From Phascolomyces articulosus (lineage: Eukaryota > Mucoromycota > Mucoromycetes > Mucorales > Lichtheimiaceae): a stretch of 64,000 bases of DNA. Shown piece by piece: positions 46,725 through 60,791 of this stretch. The translations under genes and the position numbers were made by a program. The stretch is from contig JAIXMP010000028.1 in the NCBI GenBank assembly GCA_025677815.1, positions 434,001-498,000 on the forward strand, written 5' to 3'. The number at the start of each line of letters is the position of its first letter. Positions within the stretch are counted from its first letter, which is position 1. The notes below the pieces were generated by a model that was not told where the DNA came from, ran no database searches, and was given only the letters and a program-made list of their open reading frames with translations.

Positions 46725-49500
46725 AACCGGTCGTTTCTTTTTTTTAATTATATAAAAAAAACACGCCAGAATTTTTTTTCTCCTTTTGTTCTCTCGTCTC
46801 CATTCTTTTATTTCCACATTCATTCCATTATATATAAAGAAGAAATCTCGAGATTCTCATTTGACTTTATGAATTGATGGGAAATCCTTCAAAAAAAAAA
46901 GAGAATAAATTGATCTTTTTCAAGACCTTTTTGTATAGATTTTTAAAAGAAACCGCCAAAAATATAAACAAATGAATTTGATGGATATGGATATACAAAA
47001 AAAAAAAAAAAAGAAAAGGGGGTAGAACAAAAAAGAGTAATTGATTTGAGTGAGTGAGGAAGTGAAAGGGAGATATTATCATTCGTCAAAAGTGAGATCA
47101 TGTATTTAGATATCAACCCCCTTATGCAAATGAACTTTTTTGTCTCTTAATTCATCATCCCAATACCTGTAATTTACCATTTGAATACCATAACGCACAT
47201 GATGATCATGTAGATCAAAAGAAATTGGATGGTATTTAAACATTGTTCTATGATGATACCTTATAAGCATTTTGCCTTATTTATTTTTTCCATGTTAGGT
47301 GATATGAGTAATAATCCCAAGAACAACAATAATAAGAATGGACGGGATGATCCCAAAAGTTACTGAATTTTGGAACCATTTCTTCTTATTTATACTCAAT
47401 AGTGTTTAGCTCACCTAGTAAACGAAACATTTAAATCTTTCCTATTTTTTTTTAGAATGCAACAGTTTATATATTCCCTTTTCAAGTATTATCAAAAGCT
47501 TCCATTTTAGAGATATTATATTGTGGATTTTTGAGTTCAAATTTATCACTTGGTTGCACCACCCTTATTACCTACTCATACATCATCATCATCCAGTATT
47601 CCCTTATCATAAAGAATGATAAAAGAGGAATAGAGTATCTTCTCGATCACACGTGAATCGATCGATGCATGCAAGATATTGCATATTACATCCTACGTAC
47701 TGACTTTTTTTTTTAAATGGAGGAAGATGAATAATGCCTAAAATGCATAGTAGTTATTACCAATAAAAAGGGTGATGATACTATGTACGTCCAACGGACA
47801 TGGCAAAAATTTTTGGTAATATAATTATTTACGTATATGTGAAAGGACTAAAATTGTAATATATTTTACTTGATAGTAAAGGACCAATAATTCGGAATAT
47901 TCTATCATCTACTACTCTATAGTGATTTAGAATATCATCATTGGAATGGAGAGGGGGATAGGTAGTTAACGCAGATGATCATTCATAGCAATATATATAT
48001 ATATAGCTATAATAGAAATAAATCGATCATACTAGATCGATACATGATACTCGTTCTTAAGATTGAGAGGAGATGAGCTATTATTATTATTATTAAAAGG
48101 TATAATAAGATCAATCCAGCTAGAGGGAAAATATACTACAACTTATATCTATTGACAATAATTCGGTAGGATAGTCCTTTTCTACATAAAAAAAACCAGA
48201 AGAACACTTCTATGGATGAAAAAAAAAAGTTAAGGAGAGGTAAACCATCATTCATTAAGAATCTAAATATGGGAAACATTCATTCGATAAGAAAAAAAGA
48301 GAACATTTCAATATTTAGGAATGTTGAACATACTTTAAAAAAAAGTGATTTTTTTTTTCTGGTTCTTTATTTAATTGTAGAATTATCCAAATGATTTCGT
48401 ACTTTTGGAAAAATTAAAGAAAGAGCGAGAATTTATTATTATACTAACCTAAACACTTCTTTTTTTTTTTTTTTTACTTGTGTGTTTATTTGAATCACTT
48501 GATACATTAATACATAAAAAAAAATCAAGGAGAAAAAACAACAAAAACAACAAAAACATCAATATCAATATCAACAGACGCGATAGTGTTGTTGTTACAC
48601 TCCAAGAGGACATTCACTTTCTCCTAAAACACGGAATGTTTTTTTATTATTATTTTTCCTAAATATTTTTTATTAGCCATAATTTTTGCATAAGACCGAA
48701 CAGAATTCATTGAAAAAGTGTTGAAAAAGTTGTTAATCTTTTTACTAACATGACAAAAGTAGATAATTCTTAAATGATCAGCCGGTAGAATGTTCTGGTT
48801 GGGTGCGGAAAAAAAAATAATCTTTTTCTCACCTAGATCATCCCGGACTTTTGGTGATTGAATTTTTGCATATTAGATATAGCTATTTTTTATAGATAAG
48901 TTGTTTTTGTTGTTGTTTTTTTTTCTAGTGTATATATATGTCATTATAAATGATTATCAAGTAAGTGATAAAGGGCTAGTTTTACTACTAAAAAGTAAAT
49001 ATCATCTTTTATTCTATATATAAAAAAAGTAGAAAAAAAAAATTATACACATAAAAAAAAGAGAGAATTGAAAAAGGAAATTTGGAAAAGAAAGGACTTT
49101 ACTCTAGAACATGACGTGGATAAAGACCGATTTACTGGAACACTTTTACAAACTTGTTTCTGTTGTACAAGAACCAAAAATTCTCTGATATTCTTTTTTC
49201 TCTTTTCTTTTTTTTTTTTTTTTCTTTTTCTATTCAAGAGAAAAAAGTTTACAAACTCTCTTTACTTTTTTTTTTTACTTCTTTTTTATTTTATCCCCCA
49301 AACCCCTCTTTACTACTTCTAAACACTTCTTTATCAACAAAAACAACAACTTTTTTTTTTGAATTTTTTTTTTTTTTTTGCAACTTGACGAACGAAACAC
49401 TCAACCTCAACAACTATCAAAATAAAATAATAATAATAATAATATAAAAAGTTCATCCACCATTATCTTCCACAATACAACCAAAACTTACAAAACCACC
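46725..49500. other. Long AT-rich spacer before the HSF gene
   Basis: About 2.8 kb without a recognisable gene. It has numerous homopolymer A and T runs (for example around 46994-47012, 48460-48475 and 49208-49224). Small open frames of 60-97 codons at 48212, 48480, 49068 and 49154 are Lys/Asn/Phe-rich and look like chance products of low complexity. The last few hundred bases, pyrimidine-rich and then A-rich, are probably the HSF 5' leader, ending in a good start context (ACCATGG). Confidence 0.5.
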
Positions 49501-50537
49501 ATGGAAATAAATGATCTTATGTTTGAGGAACCTCCAGCTCCTTCAACACATCGTCATTTACAACCTGGTGAATTTGTATTTGAAGAAGAAAAACCTCATT
49601 TACAAGGTGATTTACAACGAAGAAAAACTTTACCTAGTTTTGTAAAAAAGTTATGGTTGTAAGTACCTATCCATTCCTTCTCCCTCTCTCTTTTTTTTTT
49701 TTTTCCTTTTCTCCTCACCAAATCTATATATATATATATATAGCATTATCAATGATAGTTCAACAGATAACTTGGCATGTTGGACAAGTAATGGGCAAGG
49801 ATTATATGTACCAGATGCTGCAGCTTTCGCCAAATCGGTGTTACCACAATATTTTAAGCACAACAACTGGCAAAGTTTTGTTCGCCAACTCAACTGTAAA
49901 TGTTACACTTTTTATTTTTGTTTTTGTTCTATTTTTTTTTATCGCCCACGACCATTTCTATTCTTTTCACACACCAACAACAACATATATGCAAATACCA
50001 ACCCTCCTCTTTCTCCTCCTTTGATGATGAAAATAATAATAATAATAATAATAACCAACATTTTTTTTCTTTCTATTTTAGTATATGGATTCCGTAAAGT
50101 TTGTGATTCCGATGTTTCTACAAACTCAAATCAATGCGAACCACAGATCCCTGCACAACAACAACAAGAAGGGTGGCAATTTCGGCATGATTGTTTTCGT
50201 CGAGATGCAAGGCATTTATTAAGTCATATTGTACGTAAAAGAGGACATTGTCGTCAATCACTTTCAGAACACCCATCCATAGGAGCTAGTAGTTCTGGAA
50301 GTGGAGGTGGAGGGAATGGATCAGGTACGACAGGGGGTACTGGTGGTGCAGGTTCATCCATCTTACCCAACGGTCATAATGAAACATCCGATGAAATCCC
50401 TCAACGATTAGCCAAAATTGAAGAAAATATTCAACAAATGGAAATCAAAAGTGCAAATGCTCAAAATTATATTTTACAATTACGGTCTGCTCAATCTCAA
50501 CAAAATGAGGTAAAATATAAATCTTCTCCCTTTTTTT

Positions 50538-50568
<31 letters not shown>

Positions 50569-51572
50569 GTCTAACGACTACTTGTTTTTTTTAATTTTCT
50601 CACATCTATATAATATCATTTTATTATATAGGTTATTTCAGCTTTATTAGGACTTGCTAAATATACACTTTCTGAAGGTAAAAAGAAAAAAAAGAGTTCT
50701 TTCAATGGATATATACTCATTTTTTATTGTTTATTTTTATATATTTTATTTATAGCCAAAATGGATCCAAAATATCTTGAAAAATGTAAGTTACAAAAAA
50801 AAAAAAAAAAAAAAGGAAAATAAAAAGGAGAAAGCTTACAAACAGAATTTTATAAATGTAAACAGTAGATCAATTACGAGAACAATGTCAATCTATCATT
50901 AGTTTATCATCATCATCATTATCTGCCACATCATCATCATCAAAAAACAAACTATCCTCACTACACGATCACCATGACCATGAATTTCGGGTGCTTCCCC
51001 GAGGACCGAAATCCGAAACTAAGGATTCATATAATCAACAACAACAACATTCTCACCCAACACAGCAACCGCTACCACATCTTCATCATTTAAACGAACA
51101 TCATCCTTCTCATCAAACAAATAACAACAATATTCATCATCATAATAACAATATATTACCACGCATATCAAATACTTTTTCTACATCAGTATTAGAATCA
51201 TCATCTACAACCAACACCAATTCATCCTCATCATCATCTAATACCACCATCGCCACCATTACGACGAAAACCTTTATTGCTGCTTCTACGAATAGTAGTG
51301 GTACAGCCACGACCACGAAAATAAGAAAAGTATATATGGATGATGAAATACAACAAGATCATGTCAACAACAACAACAACAATAATAATAATAATAATAA
51401 CAAACAAAATCATTATAATGCCTATGACTATGAAGATGGAAATGATGATATCAAAAGACGTCGTATATCACTTCCACATATATCCGATACACTTTCCCCA
51501 CCTTCTTCAGATTCCCGTATTGCTACTGTCAGATTACCTCCACTTCTTTCAACTCCACGCGATGCAAAATAA
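49501..51572 (+). CDS. Heat-shock-factor-type transcription factor
   Basis: Six exons, 49501-49658, 49744-49895, 50082-50509, 50632-50677, 50756-50785 and 50866-51572, give 506 residues. The HSF DNA-binding domain spans about residues 43-158: LPSFVKKLWFIIND, then CWTSNGQGLYVPDAAAFAKS, VLPQYFKHNNWQSFVRQLNL joined to YGFRKVCD (recognition helix), and WQFRHDCFRRDARHLLSHIV. A Gly/Ser-rich linker follows, then a coiled-coil segment (about 205-265, RLAKIEENIQQMEIKSANAQ onward) for oligomerisation, and a long Ser/Thr/Asn/His-rich tail with a poly-Asn run and a basic KRRRISLPH patch that may be a nuclear localisation signal. It could be Hsf1-like or one of the Sfl1/Skn7-related HSF-fold factors; no receiver domain is present, which argues against Skn7. 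Introns 3 and 5 contain long poly-T or poly-A runs. Confidence 0.9.
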
Positions 51573-52151
51573 GTTTTTTTTTTTTACCTCCTCTTTTTTT
51601 TTTTTTTTTTGTTCTTGTTTTCACATTTTCAAATATATACACACACACACCATTCCCTCAATTTTTTTTTGTACATAACATGGTATATATACATATATAT
51701 AACAACAGCAACAACAACATTCATGAATATATTTAAAACGAATGTTTCCCATTTAATCGTTCTTTTTTTTTTAAAAAAAAAAGAAACAATTCTATCATTT
51801 TTTTATGTTATTTTATTTCATGTATATAAAAATATGACATCGAAAACTTTTTGTATGCGATAATTTTACATGTGCACAACAACGCACAAGTTAAGGCAAA
51901 AAGACATATGAAGTTAAGGAGCAAAAAAAAGAGATCGACACACTCTAGAAGATAATTAGCCAATTATAAATTTCAAGTGCAGTTACAAAAGAAAAATAAC
52001 ACTTTTTTTTTTCTAGTTCCTTTTTTCTCGTTTAATATATAATATATATATTTATATAACTCTTGGACAAGTTGGAAATAACCAAGAAACGACATTTATT
52101 TTTTTATCATCATTGGACGTCACTTTACCAACATAACAACGATTGATTACC
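51573..52151. other. Spacer between HSF and EXS genes
   Basis: About 580 bases, with poly-T tracts after the HSF stop and AT runs. It should hold the HSF 3' end and the EXS-gene promoter; no gene is seen. Confidence 0.5.
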
Positions 52152-53779
52152 ATGGAGACAGTTGGAGGAGAAGGAGAAGGAGGTGGAGATCTCACTCTAC
52201 ATCATTCCCTACTTGAAAACATATTACCTACAGCCACCTATCGACCAATCGTCATCTTTTGCATTGGTTTATGGGGTTGGGGACTTAATTTATACCTTTT
52301 AAACAAACAACATGTCGATCCAGCTCAATTATTACAAATCCATGGCATTGAAAAAAATACACCTTTACATAAACCTATTTTTGCATTAGCGACTCTTATG
52401 ACAGGCATCATTCTTTGTAATGTAGTATGGTATACCATGACCCCTTGGCATTGGACACCTATTTTATGTTATGTATTTGCCTTGGTAATCATCTTTTGGC
52501 CTGGTAAAAATTTATATCGTAAGGAACGAGAACGGTTTATTAGGTAAAGAATGAAGCTTATGTGTGGGGAAAGAGGGAAGCAAAAAGAAGCAAAAAGAAG
52601 GTTTTATATTTATTTATATATATATATATATATAAAGGAATCATGGAATTTAACTCAACGTTTATACTTCTTTATATATGATAATAATAATAGAGTTTTA
52701 CGACGTATCTTTTCATTCAATCTCTTTTCCAAGGTTTATTTTGGCGATGTAATCTTGGCAGATATTCTTACTAGTTTTTCAAATGTATTTGGTGATCTAT
52801 TTTCAACCTGTTGCTCAGCAACCACACAAGATAATCCGTGTTACCGAGATATTTTTGTTCCATTATTAATTAGGTATGAAAAAAAAAGTGTGGGGGATTT
52901 TCCTTCTTTTCTTTTCATTTTAAATCGGATCTTACATATGAATAGGTTCTTATCTCTCTCTCTTTCTTTTTCTCTCTTCATTTAGTTTACCTTATGTGAT
53001 TCGGTTACGACAATGTTTATCTGAATATATTGATTCAGGTGGAGAATGTAAACGTCATCTTTGGAACGCTTTGAAATACGCATCTGCATTCCCTGTCATT
53101 ATTATCTCAGCTTCTCAAAAGAAAGCAGATCGATACATTGCTGCTACGGGTTCTGTACCAAGTACTTGGTGGATCAGTGATACAGGATTATTTCGATTAT
53201 GGTAAATTTTTATTTTATGTGTGGGTTAAAAGTAAGAAGAAAAAACATTCAAATAATATATTATTTAGGATGGTATTTGTCTTTATCAATTCCATGTATT
53301 CATTTTGGTGGGATATATCAGTGGATTGGAATTTAATCAATATATCCGCCTCCCCACGTACAACCATGACACATCATGGTCATCAACATCATCTTCATCA
53401 TTATACAACACCTATTGTACGATTTCGACGTCATCTTCATTTCAATGAATCAGGTCCTTATTATGCAGCCATGATGATTGATTTTATTCTTCGCACCACA
53501 TGGAGTCTGAAATTAAGTTCTCATTTATATGTCAAACGATTGGAAGGCAGTATTTTCATGATGGAATTATTAGAAGTCATACGTCGATGGGTTTGGGTTA
53601 TCTTTCGTATGGAAAGTGAATGGGTGAAAAGAACCATGGGATCTTTACCTACAGATAATTCCAATTTATTTGCCATGGATCCATTGGGAAATAATAATGG
53701 AGGAAACACAGCAACTTCGAAATTAATGCCTATTCGTGAAGAAGATGATGATGAAACGGAAGATCCTACTACAAAATAA
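52152..53779 (+). CDS. ERD1: EXS-domain membrane protein (Erd1-like)
   Basis: Four exons, 52152-52543, 52694-52873, 52986-53201 and 53269-53779, give 432 residues from the first ATG (METVGGEGEGGG). Hydrophobic segments occur at about residues 30-50 (IVIFCIGLWGWGLNLYLL), 75-95, 100-120 and again later. The EXS signature is clear: FSKVYFGDVILADILTSFSN, SLPYVIRLRQCLSEYIDSG, NALKYASAFPVIIISAS, then FVFINSMYSFWWDISVDWNL and LEGSIFMMELLEVIRRWVWV. There is no N-terminal SPX domain, which separates it from Syg1/XPR1 phosphate exporters and fits the shorter Erd1 type, which in yeast works in the Golgi in phosphate recycling and retention of glycosyltransferases. A His-rich insert (about residue 290) and an acidic tail are lineage features. 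Erd1 orthology is inferred from architecture. Confidence 0.87.
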
Positions 53780-54689
53780 TTTTATTTTTTTTTATTATAT
53801 GTTATATAGAAAAAAAGCACACACTTAACTTTTATACTCCATTTTTTTTGTATACAACAACATCATAGCATTCCATTCTCACTTTGTTTTTTTTATTATT
53901 ATTATTTGTTTGAAACAGTCTTTTTCTTCTATTCCTTAAAATAACTCATATATTTATATTTATATATACATTTTATAACAAAGCATTTATATACAACAAC
54001 AACAACAATAATAATAATACATATTTCCCATCAATATCCTCCAGTTTCTTTTTTTTTTTTTTTGTAGCAATAAAAATATATATTTATTTTATATTCAGGG
54101 ACAATTGAGATAGAAGAATTTCAGGAACATAATAAAATGTGTCACAATGTGCAGAAATTCAAATTATAACATATGAACATGGAATAAGAATTATTTGTTT
54201 CAATGGTAAAAAAGAAAAGGGAGATACATAACAAATATTTATATATAAATATATATATTAAACTCTAAATATCCCTATTATCCATTTGTTTTATATTTTC
54301 TTGTTACTTGCGTCAAACGATTCATTGGTGTGAACATATCTTCTATATCAAGCCCATTGAAGTAGGATGATATTTTTTTTGGATTTTTTTTCAACGTTAG
54401 ATAGAGAGAACCAATATGGATTATTTACAATTCTCTTTTTTTCTCGGATAAATGTTGGTGTTATGCAAATCTTTTGGACATTTGTATATAGATTTTCTAT
54501 TAGGTACAAATCTATGTATAGATTGATAACTACTAAAGATGTCCAGTGATCTATATATAATTTCTGTTATTCTCCTAAACACTTTTGGGTTTCATGTGAA
54601 TTCTTGATTTGTTTTGTTTTTTCTTAAATAAATATTATTCATTAATCTATGTTATGTTTTGTTTATTACCCTTTTAATAATAACAATAA
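53780..54689. other. AT-rich spacer after the EXS gene
   Basis: The 3' flank of the EXS gene with several AT and poly-T runs (for example around 54047-54064). No credible coding frame or structured repeat. Confidence 0.5.
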
Positions 54690-56490
54690 TATAAGTGTAT
54701 CACGGTGTTCATGTTTTGCTTTCATTCGCTCACTTGTATCTTTTTGCGACAGGTGATGGGTATGTATATGCGGTGATCTCTTCTGTCTCGCTGTTGACAT
54801 TGTGTTTTCAAAAAAATTATGTGTTCCTACTTATTGCCTCAGGTGAGAGCTACCATTTGTCAAAGAAAAAAAAAACATGTATCATTTTATATATATTAAA
54901 ATTTATGCATCGATGATGATGAGGAGAGCGTTGACACGATAAAATCAATTGATATTTCATCGTACGATGAGTGTGTCGTTTTGGATCAGATTTCAATGAT
55001 ATATATATACATATATAAAACAAAAATGCTATCCTAGTGTTTGCTTTACTTGATACTATAGTAGCATTGAATATGGCGACGAGTGTTGTTTGGTTCATTA
55101 TTGATTGTAATATATATCAATCTCAATCAACAACTTGTTCCAATGACTGGGAAACTCACACAGTTATACACTGATAAATAAATCTCTTCTTAAATTAGTT
55201 TGATCCATATGAGTCGAGGGAGATAAATTTTTATCATAGTATTTTTCATTTGCATAATACTCCAAAGGTTCCATAATGAAACAAGTGGATAATATAGAAC
55301 CAAAAGATAAAATGATGCCTAATATCCGTTATAATATAAGCATATAAAAATATATATAATATGCAAGAAAACATGAAATCTTTCTGTGCAAGTATGTACT
55401 GGTATTTCGTAATTCATCATAGGGACTCATGAATTCAATAAAGTTTTCTCATGTCCGAATGTCGACAGTATGTTGTATGATAATTTTGATTATATCACAT
55501 AGTTTTTGAATTTTAGCACCAACAAATGAAGGTACTACTTCCGTCGTTCCATCGATTCATGATCTTCCTTCATCAGATGTTCAAGCGAATATAGCAACGG
55601 AGTTGATGCATACTTTTCTGTTACTTCTTCCTTACTCCAGTGATAATAGTAATCATTTGAATATTGCTTGTATTCTCTCATATTATGTGGCATTAATTAT
55701 TTAATTCTTTTGAATTAGAATATGTTTGCTCAAGGATTTTCCTGAATTATAATAGTTGGAATTATTACCAGGACTGTCTACTTCTGAGGCTTATTTTTTT
55801 TTTACTCCAATGCATGAGTCATATTATATCATCTGCCATTCGATATAATAGCAAGTTTTTTTTTTAAATAGAAACTTATAAAATACATGATAATGCTTAT
55901 AGCAAGTATTCAAAGATGCTGGTTAAATTTCTGAAGGCGTCTTTTCCTTTGAATTTCCGCGATGATCAGTGAGTAATCTCCAAACAATAGCTGCATTATA
56001 CACCTTCTTATCTTCACTTTCTTTGTCGCTTTGTCAAGTCTTGTTAATCTTGCTAGTCATCATCATCAAGAAGGCTAATTCACTTTACAAATGTACATAT
56101 CAATAATATGATATGTTTCTCACTCTACATAAACTTATATATAGTATTTTTTTTCATGTCGGTTTCTCGTCACTATTATATAATCACTGGATAGTTTGTC
56201 AAATCGATAGTCATAATAATTTTTGATCTGTCATACAAAGGATTGCTTTGTTTTTCTAATATATAATGCAATGAGTCATTATTGGGATATTCAATTCCGT
56301 ATTTTTTTTACTTTCAAATTATTGCAAACCTGCAAATGAAAATAATCTTCCAAACAACAGAAGTGTCATTGGGACTACTCCATATATCATCTATTGTGGC
56401 TAAAAGTAGAGGTTTCTGTTGTTGGCAACTTGATCGAATACGTGATATTATCAAGGCTGACTCTTTAACAACAATCGCACGATAGGATCT
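54690..56490 (+). pseudogene. Scattered coding-like fragments, probably an eroded gene
   Basis: Several stretches on the plus strand read like protein yet cannot be joined. At about 54695-54840, VYHGVHVLLSFAHLYLFATG followed by VYAVISSVSLLTL; at about 55037-55160, VFALLDTIVALNMATSVVWF, FIIDC; at about 55517-55670, APTNEGTTSVVPSIHDLPSS then DVQANIATELMHTFLLLLPY; at about 55905-55970, YSKYSKMLVKFLKASFPLNF; and at about 56340-56484, TTEVSLGLLHISSIVAKSRG. The first two look like transmembrane helices. The order suggests one decayed membrane-protein gene, but these could equally be unrelated chance frames. No family can be named. Confidence 0.25.
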
Positions 56491-57449
56491 TTTGAAATGA
56501 AGAAGTTTGGTAAGTTATGTATCTCACATGAATGAAGCTTTCTTCTATACAAAATAATAAATAAAGATCTCCACATTGGGTATTGGTATACTATATTATG
56601 AAATAATGAAAAAAAATAACTCGATATACATTTTGCAACTAATGGGTGATATATCTAATGAGTTCCAGTATAAGAATTTTTTTTTTTTTTTTTTGCATTC
56701 TTGGTGAATGTAATTCCTCAGTTTCTTGGGAAAGTTTTATATTATCAAGTTGAGTGCTAATCCATTCTCAAGTACAGTTTAGAATATAGAATTTCCAACA
56801 TGATTTTAAAAAATCAGGGAGTCTAAGGTAGAAAAAGACAGAAGGGAAGGTTTGTATATACTGCAGCATCATGTTAAGAGAATTATATACGTATTTTTAA
56901 AATAAGAGAGAGAGAAAGAATGAACTATTCATATATATCAAAATCTTCACAACATTTTATGCTTCCTCTACTGTCTGTGCAATAATTCACTAAGCATGTT
57001 TTATTATAAAGTTGTATATTGACAATCCATAATAGTAGTAAATGTAAGCAAAAACAACTATGTAACCCTTTTTCGTTTTAAGATTGCCTGCGTGAGTTTT
57101 TATATATTTAGTGAGCAAAAAAAAAACGATTAAGCAATTCATATATCCACAAAACCAAATCTCCTTTAATAAAGTGACTGTTCTTTTGAATGGGGAAGGA
57201 ATTCAATTTTTTTTATAATATTATAATACATGAAACTTTATCTTTTTATTTTTGAAAAAAAAAAAAAGAAAAAGGGGGAAAAAATTATACAAACATTTTG
57301 ATAAAAGGAAAAAAAATCTTTGTGGTTGCTTCTTATGTATAAAATGGTCGGCGAGTTGATAGTGAAGAGATGATAGAATGATAGATTTAGTTTGACAAAT
57401 GCAAAATAGAGAGAGAGAGAGAAAGATGAAACATGTTTTTTTAGTAGAT
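56491..57449. other. Transketolase downstream spacer
   Basis: AT-rich flank of the transketolase 3' end with poly-T (about 56679-56695) and poly-A (about 57256-57268) tracts. No gene is seen. Confidence 0.5.
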
Positions 57450-60400
57450 TTAGAATTCAACACCAAGTTCAGGAACATAACCAGCCTTTGCGTAATGAGC
57501 AATGACAGCTTGAGCCTTAGCAGCAGCAGCTTCAGCAGTGATACCGAACTTTTTGTAAAGTTGACCAGCAGGACCGGAAGCACCGAAAGAGGTCATACCG
57601 ACTTGAGCATGAGAATACTTTTCCCAACCAAAAGTACCCAAAGCTTCAACAGAAACAACGGGCAAACCAGCAGGCAAGACAGACTTGCGGTATTCAACAG
57701 ATTGTTCATCGAACAATTCACTACAAGGCATAGAGACAACACGAGCAGGAACACCTTGTTCAGCCAAAAGCTTAGCAGCATCTACAGCAAGAGAAACTTC
57801 AGAACCAGTGGCAATGAAAGCAACCTTGGCATCAGCAGCATCTTGAAGGACATAAGCACCCTTGGCAACGGCTTCAACGGAAGAACCTTCCAATTGAGGC
57901 AAGTTTTGACGCGACAAAGCAACAACGGATGGACGGCTGGCATCAGACAAAGCAACCAAGTAAGTACCAGAGGTTTCGTTACCATCAGCAGGACGGAAAG
58001 TCAAGATGTTGGGAGTAGCTCTGGTAAGGGCCAACACTTCGATAGGTTGATGACTATAAGATTGATAGATAATAAGTTAGCTTTTTTTTCTTCTTTATAT
58101 ATATATATATATATATATATGTATTCAATCGTTGAAAACATTGGAAACGAAATCTTACGTAGGACCATCTTCACCTAAACCAATGGAATCGTGGGTCATG
58201 ACATAGATAACACGCAAATGGGTCAATGCGGAAAGACGGGTGGCACCCCAACCGTAGGTCAAGAAGTTCAAGAAAGTACCAGCATAGGGAACAATGTTGA
58301 CACCATAAGCAGCCAAGCCGTTCATGATGGCGAACATGGCGTGTTCACGGACACCATAACGGAAGTAACGACCGCTATATTCACCAAGACCAGTGGAAGG
58401 CTATCGTTTAATAATCCAAAAAAAAGTCAGTTATCGATTATAGAGTAGAGTTTGTGTTTGTGTGTGTGTGTGTGACAATTCAAAATAATATATAAATATT
58501 TACATGTTGGAAATCAACAGCTTGCTTCCAGCGAGTCAAGTTGGAACCAGTCAAATCAGCGGAACCACCGAGTAATTCAGGAACCTTGTCAGCAAGGGCA
58601 GTCAAGACACCTTCAGACAACTTACGAGTAGCCACAGCCTTATCGGCAGGGGTGAAACGAGGGAGAGCAGCTTCCCAACCTTCAGGCAATTGACCAGCAA
58701 GACGACGCTTGAGTTCAGCACCTTCAGTAGGGAATTGTTGAACGTACTTTTCCAACAAAGCGTTCCATTCAACTTCAGCGGCAGCACCGGCAGCAGCGCG
58801 GGCACCATAGAATTCGTAAACCTAAAATAAATAAATAAAAAGGCAGAAAAATGAATATAAATGCGTTAATGCAAAAGACAGATCGTGTTGTGTTGTAGAA
58901 AAAAGAAAAGAAGATCAGACAGTTGATTAGACTATACCTCTTTAGGAACAGCATAAGATTCTTCGGGGTTGAAACCAAACTTTTCCTTGACTTGCTTGAT
59001 GTCATCAACTAAAAAAAAAAAATTCAATGGTAATAAGTCAGCAAACCTCGGCCCAATCCCAAAAAATTGATTTGAGATAGATAGAGATAGATAGAATATA
59101 GATAGTAGGGACAAAATAGCCCACACAATGATAACAAATTTCATGATTTTCATCATTCTCATTTGCCTTACCCATTGTATTGATACTACTATTACTACTA
59201 TTCTTCTACTTCTTATCCCATTTTCCCAAAAAAAAAAAAACTTCTCATGAAATAAATTTTGCTTACCGGTCAAAGGAGCACCGTGGCACTTTTCTTCACC
59301 TTGCAAAAGGGAACCGTAACCTATAGGATCCCCCATCATGTATCAGTCAGCAAATAAAACTCCGCAACCAAAAATGATAGCTTTTTTTTTCTCTCTCTCT
59401 CTTATTTCCTTATTTCCATGACGCCATATATGTAGATACGCGTTGTGAATATAAGATTGACAGCTTCAAAATAATAACGAACTTACCAATGGTAGTCTTG
59501 ACCTTGATGATGGTAGGCTTATCAGTAACAGCCTTGGCAGCAGCAACAGCAGCAGCAATACCTTCAACATCATTGTCACCATCGGCAACAGACAAAGTGT
59601 GCCAGCCATAAGATTCGAAACGCTTCAAGACATCTTCAGTGAAAGAGACTTCAGTGGAACCATCAATGGTGATTTCATTGTCATCATACAAAGCAATAAG
59701 CTTGCCAAGCTTCCAGTGACTAATTTCATATTAAGCATATAATTATAAATACATTAGTCATTGCATTGTTTTTGACTTTGTCTCATGCTGAATAATTTCC
59801 CAGTCTTTCTCTCTCTCTCTCTCTCCCCCCGCCTAATTTTCCCGCTCTATCCCTCTCTCCCCCCCCCTGAGCCGAAAATACATTCAAGCCTCATGCATGC
59901 AATGCACAGCAAAACATGAAAATTGATCAGGTGTTCCTTTTACTGTTTTATTTTCCACAAATAGCACAAAAATCCAAATAGACAACAGCCCCCTTTCATC
60001 ATAAGTTATATAAAAAAACACGTACCCAGCAAGAGAGGCAGCTTCAGCAGAGACACCTTCTTGAAGACAACCATCACCAAGGATAGTGTAGGTATAGTTG
60101 TTGAAAAGTTCAAAACCAGGACGGTTGTAAGTAGCAGCCAATTGAGCTTCAGCAGCAGCCAAACCAACAGCGTTGGAGATACCTGTTTATCAATGAATGA
60201 ATAAAAAGTTAGAAAAGAATCCATTTTTTTGAGTGTTAGGGGGGGTGACTGGGAGAATGATCTGATGAATGAATGAATCTATCTAATCTATCATTTTTCT
60301 TTTATCGTCATTTTTCATCATCATTATAATCATCTTTTTTTTTCCTTTACCTTGACCAAGAGGACCAGTGGTGACTTCAATACCGGGGGTATCATGAGCT

Positions 60401-60759
60401 TCAGGATGACCAGGAGTCCTATCATGAAATAAAAAAAAAGAGAGAGTTAAAAAAAAACCATGACATCAGATAAGTGTCTAGATAGATAGATAGATAGATA
60501 GGAGAAAAATAATCCATACTTGCTACCAACTTGACGGAATTGCTTCAAGTCTTCCATGGAGACATCATAACCCAACAAGTGCAAGTAGATATAATGCAAA
60601 GCACAACCGTGGCCATTGGACAAGACGAAACGATCACGGTTAATGAACTTTGGGTTCTTGGGGTTGAAAGTCATTTCCTTGCCAAACAAGACATGGGCCA
60701 TAGGAGCACAACCCATAGGAGCACCTGTTTCATTTCATATATATAGGTATAGATGATCG

Positions 60760-60791
<32 letters not shown>

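Noticed and set aside
46407..46823. 138-codon minus-strand open frame
   Set aside because: Antisense of QCR9 and its (ATT)n intron; low-complexity Ile/Lys/Phe product.
49772..50650. 292-codon frame in the HSF locus taken as one exon
   Set aside because: It reads through two introns (49896-50081 and 50510-50631); the HSF domain is only continuous when these are removed.
57399..58178. 259-codon plus-strand open frame
   Set aside because: Antisense shadow of transketolase exon 10; the minus strand carries the conserved enzyme.
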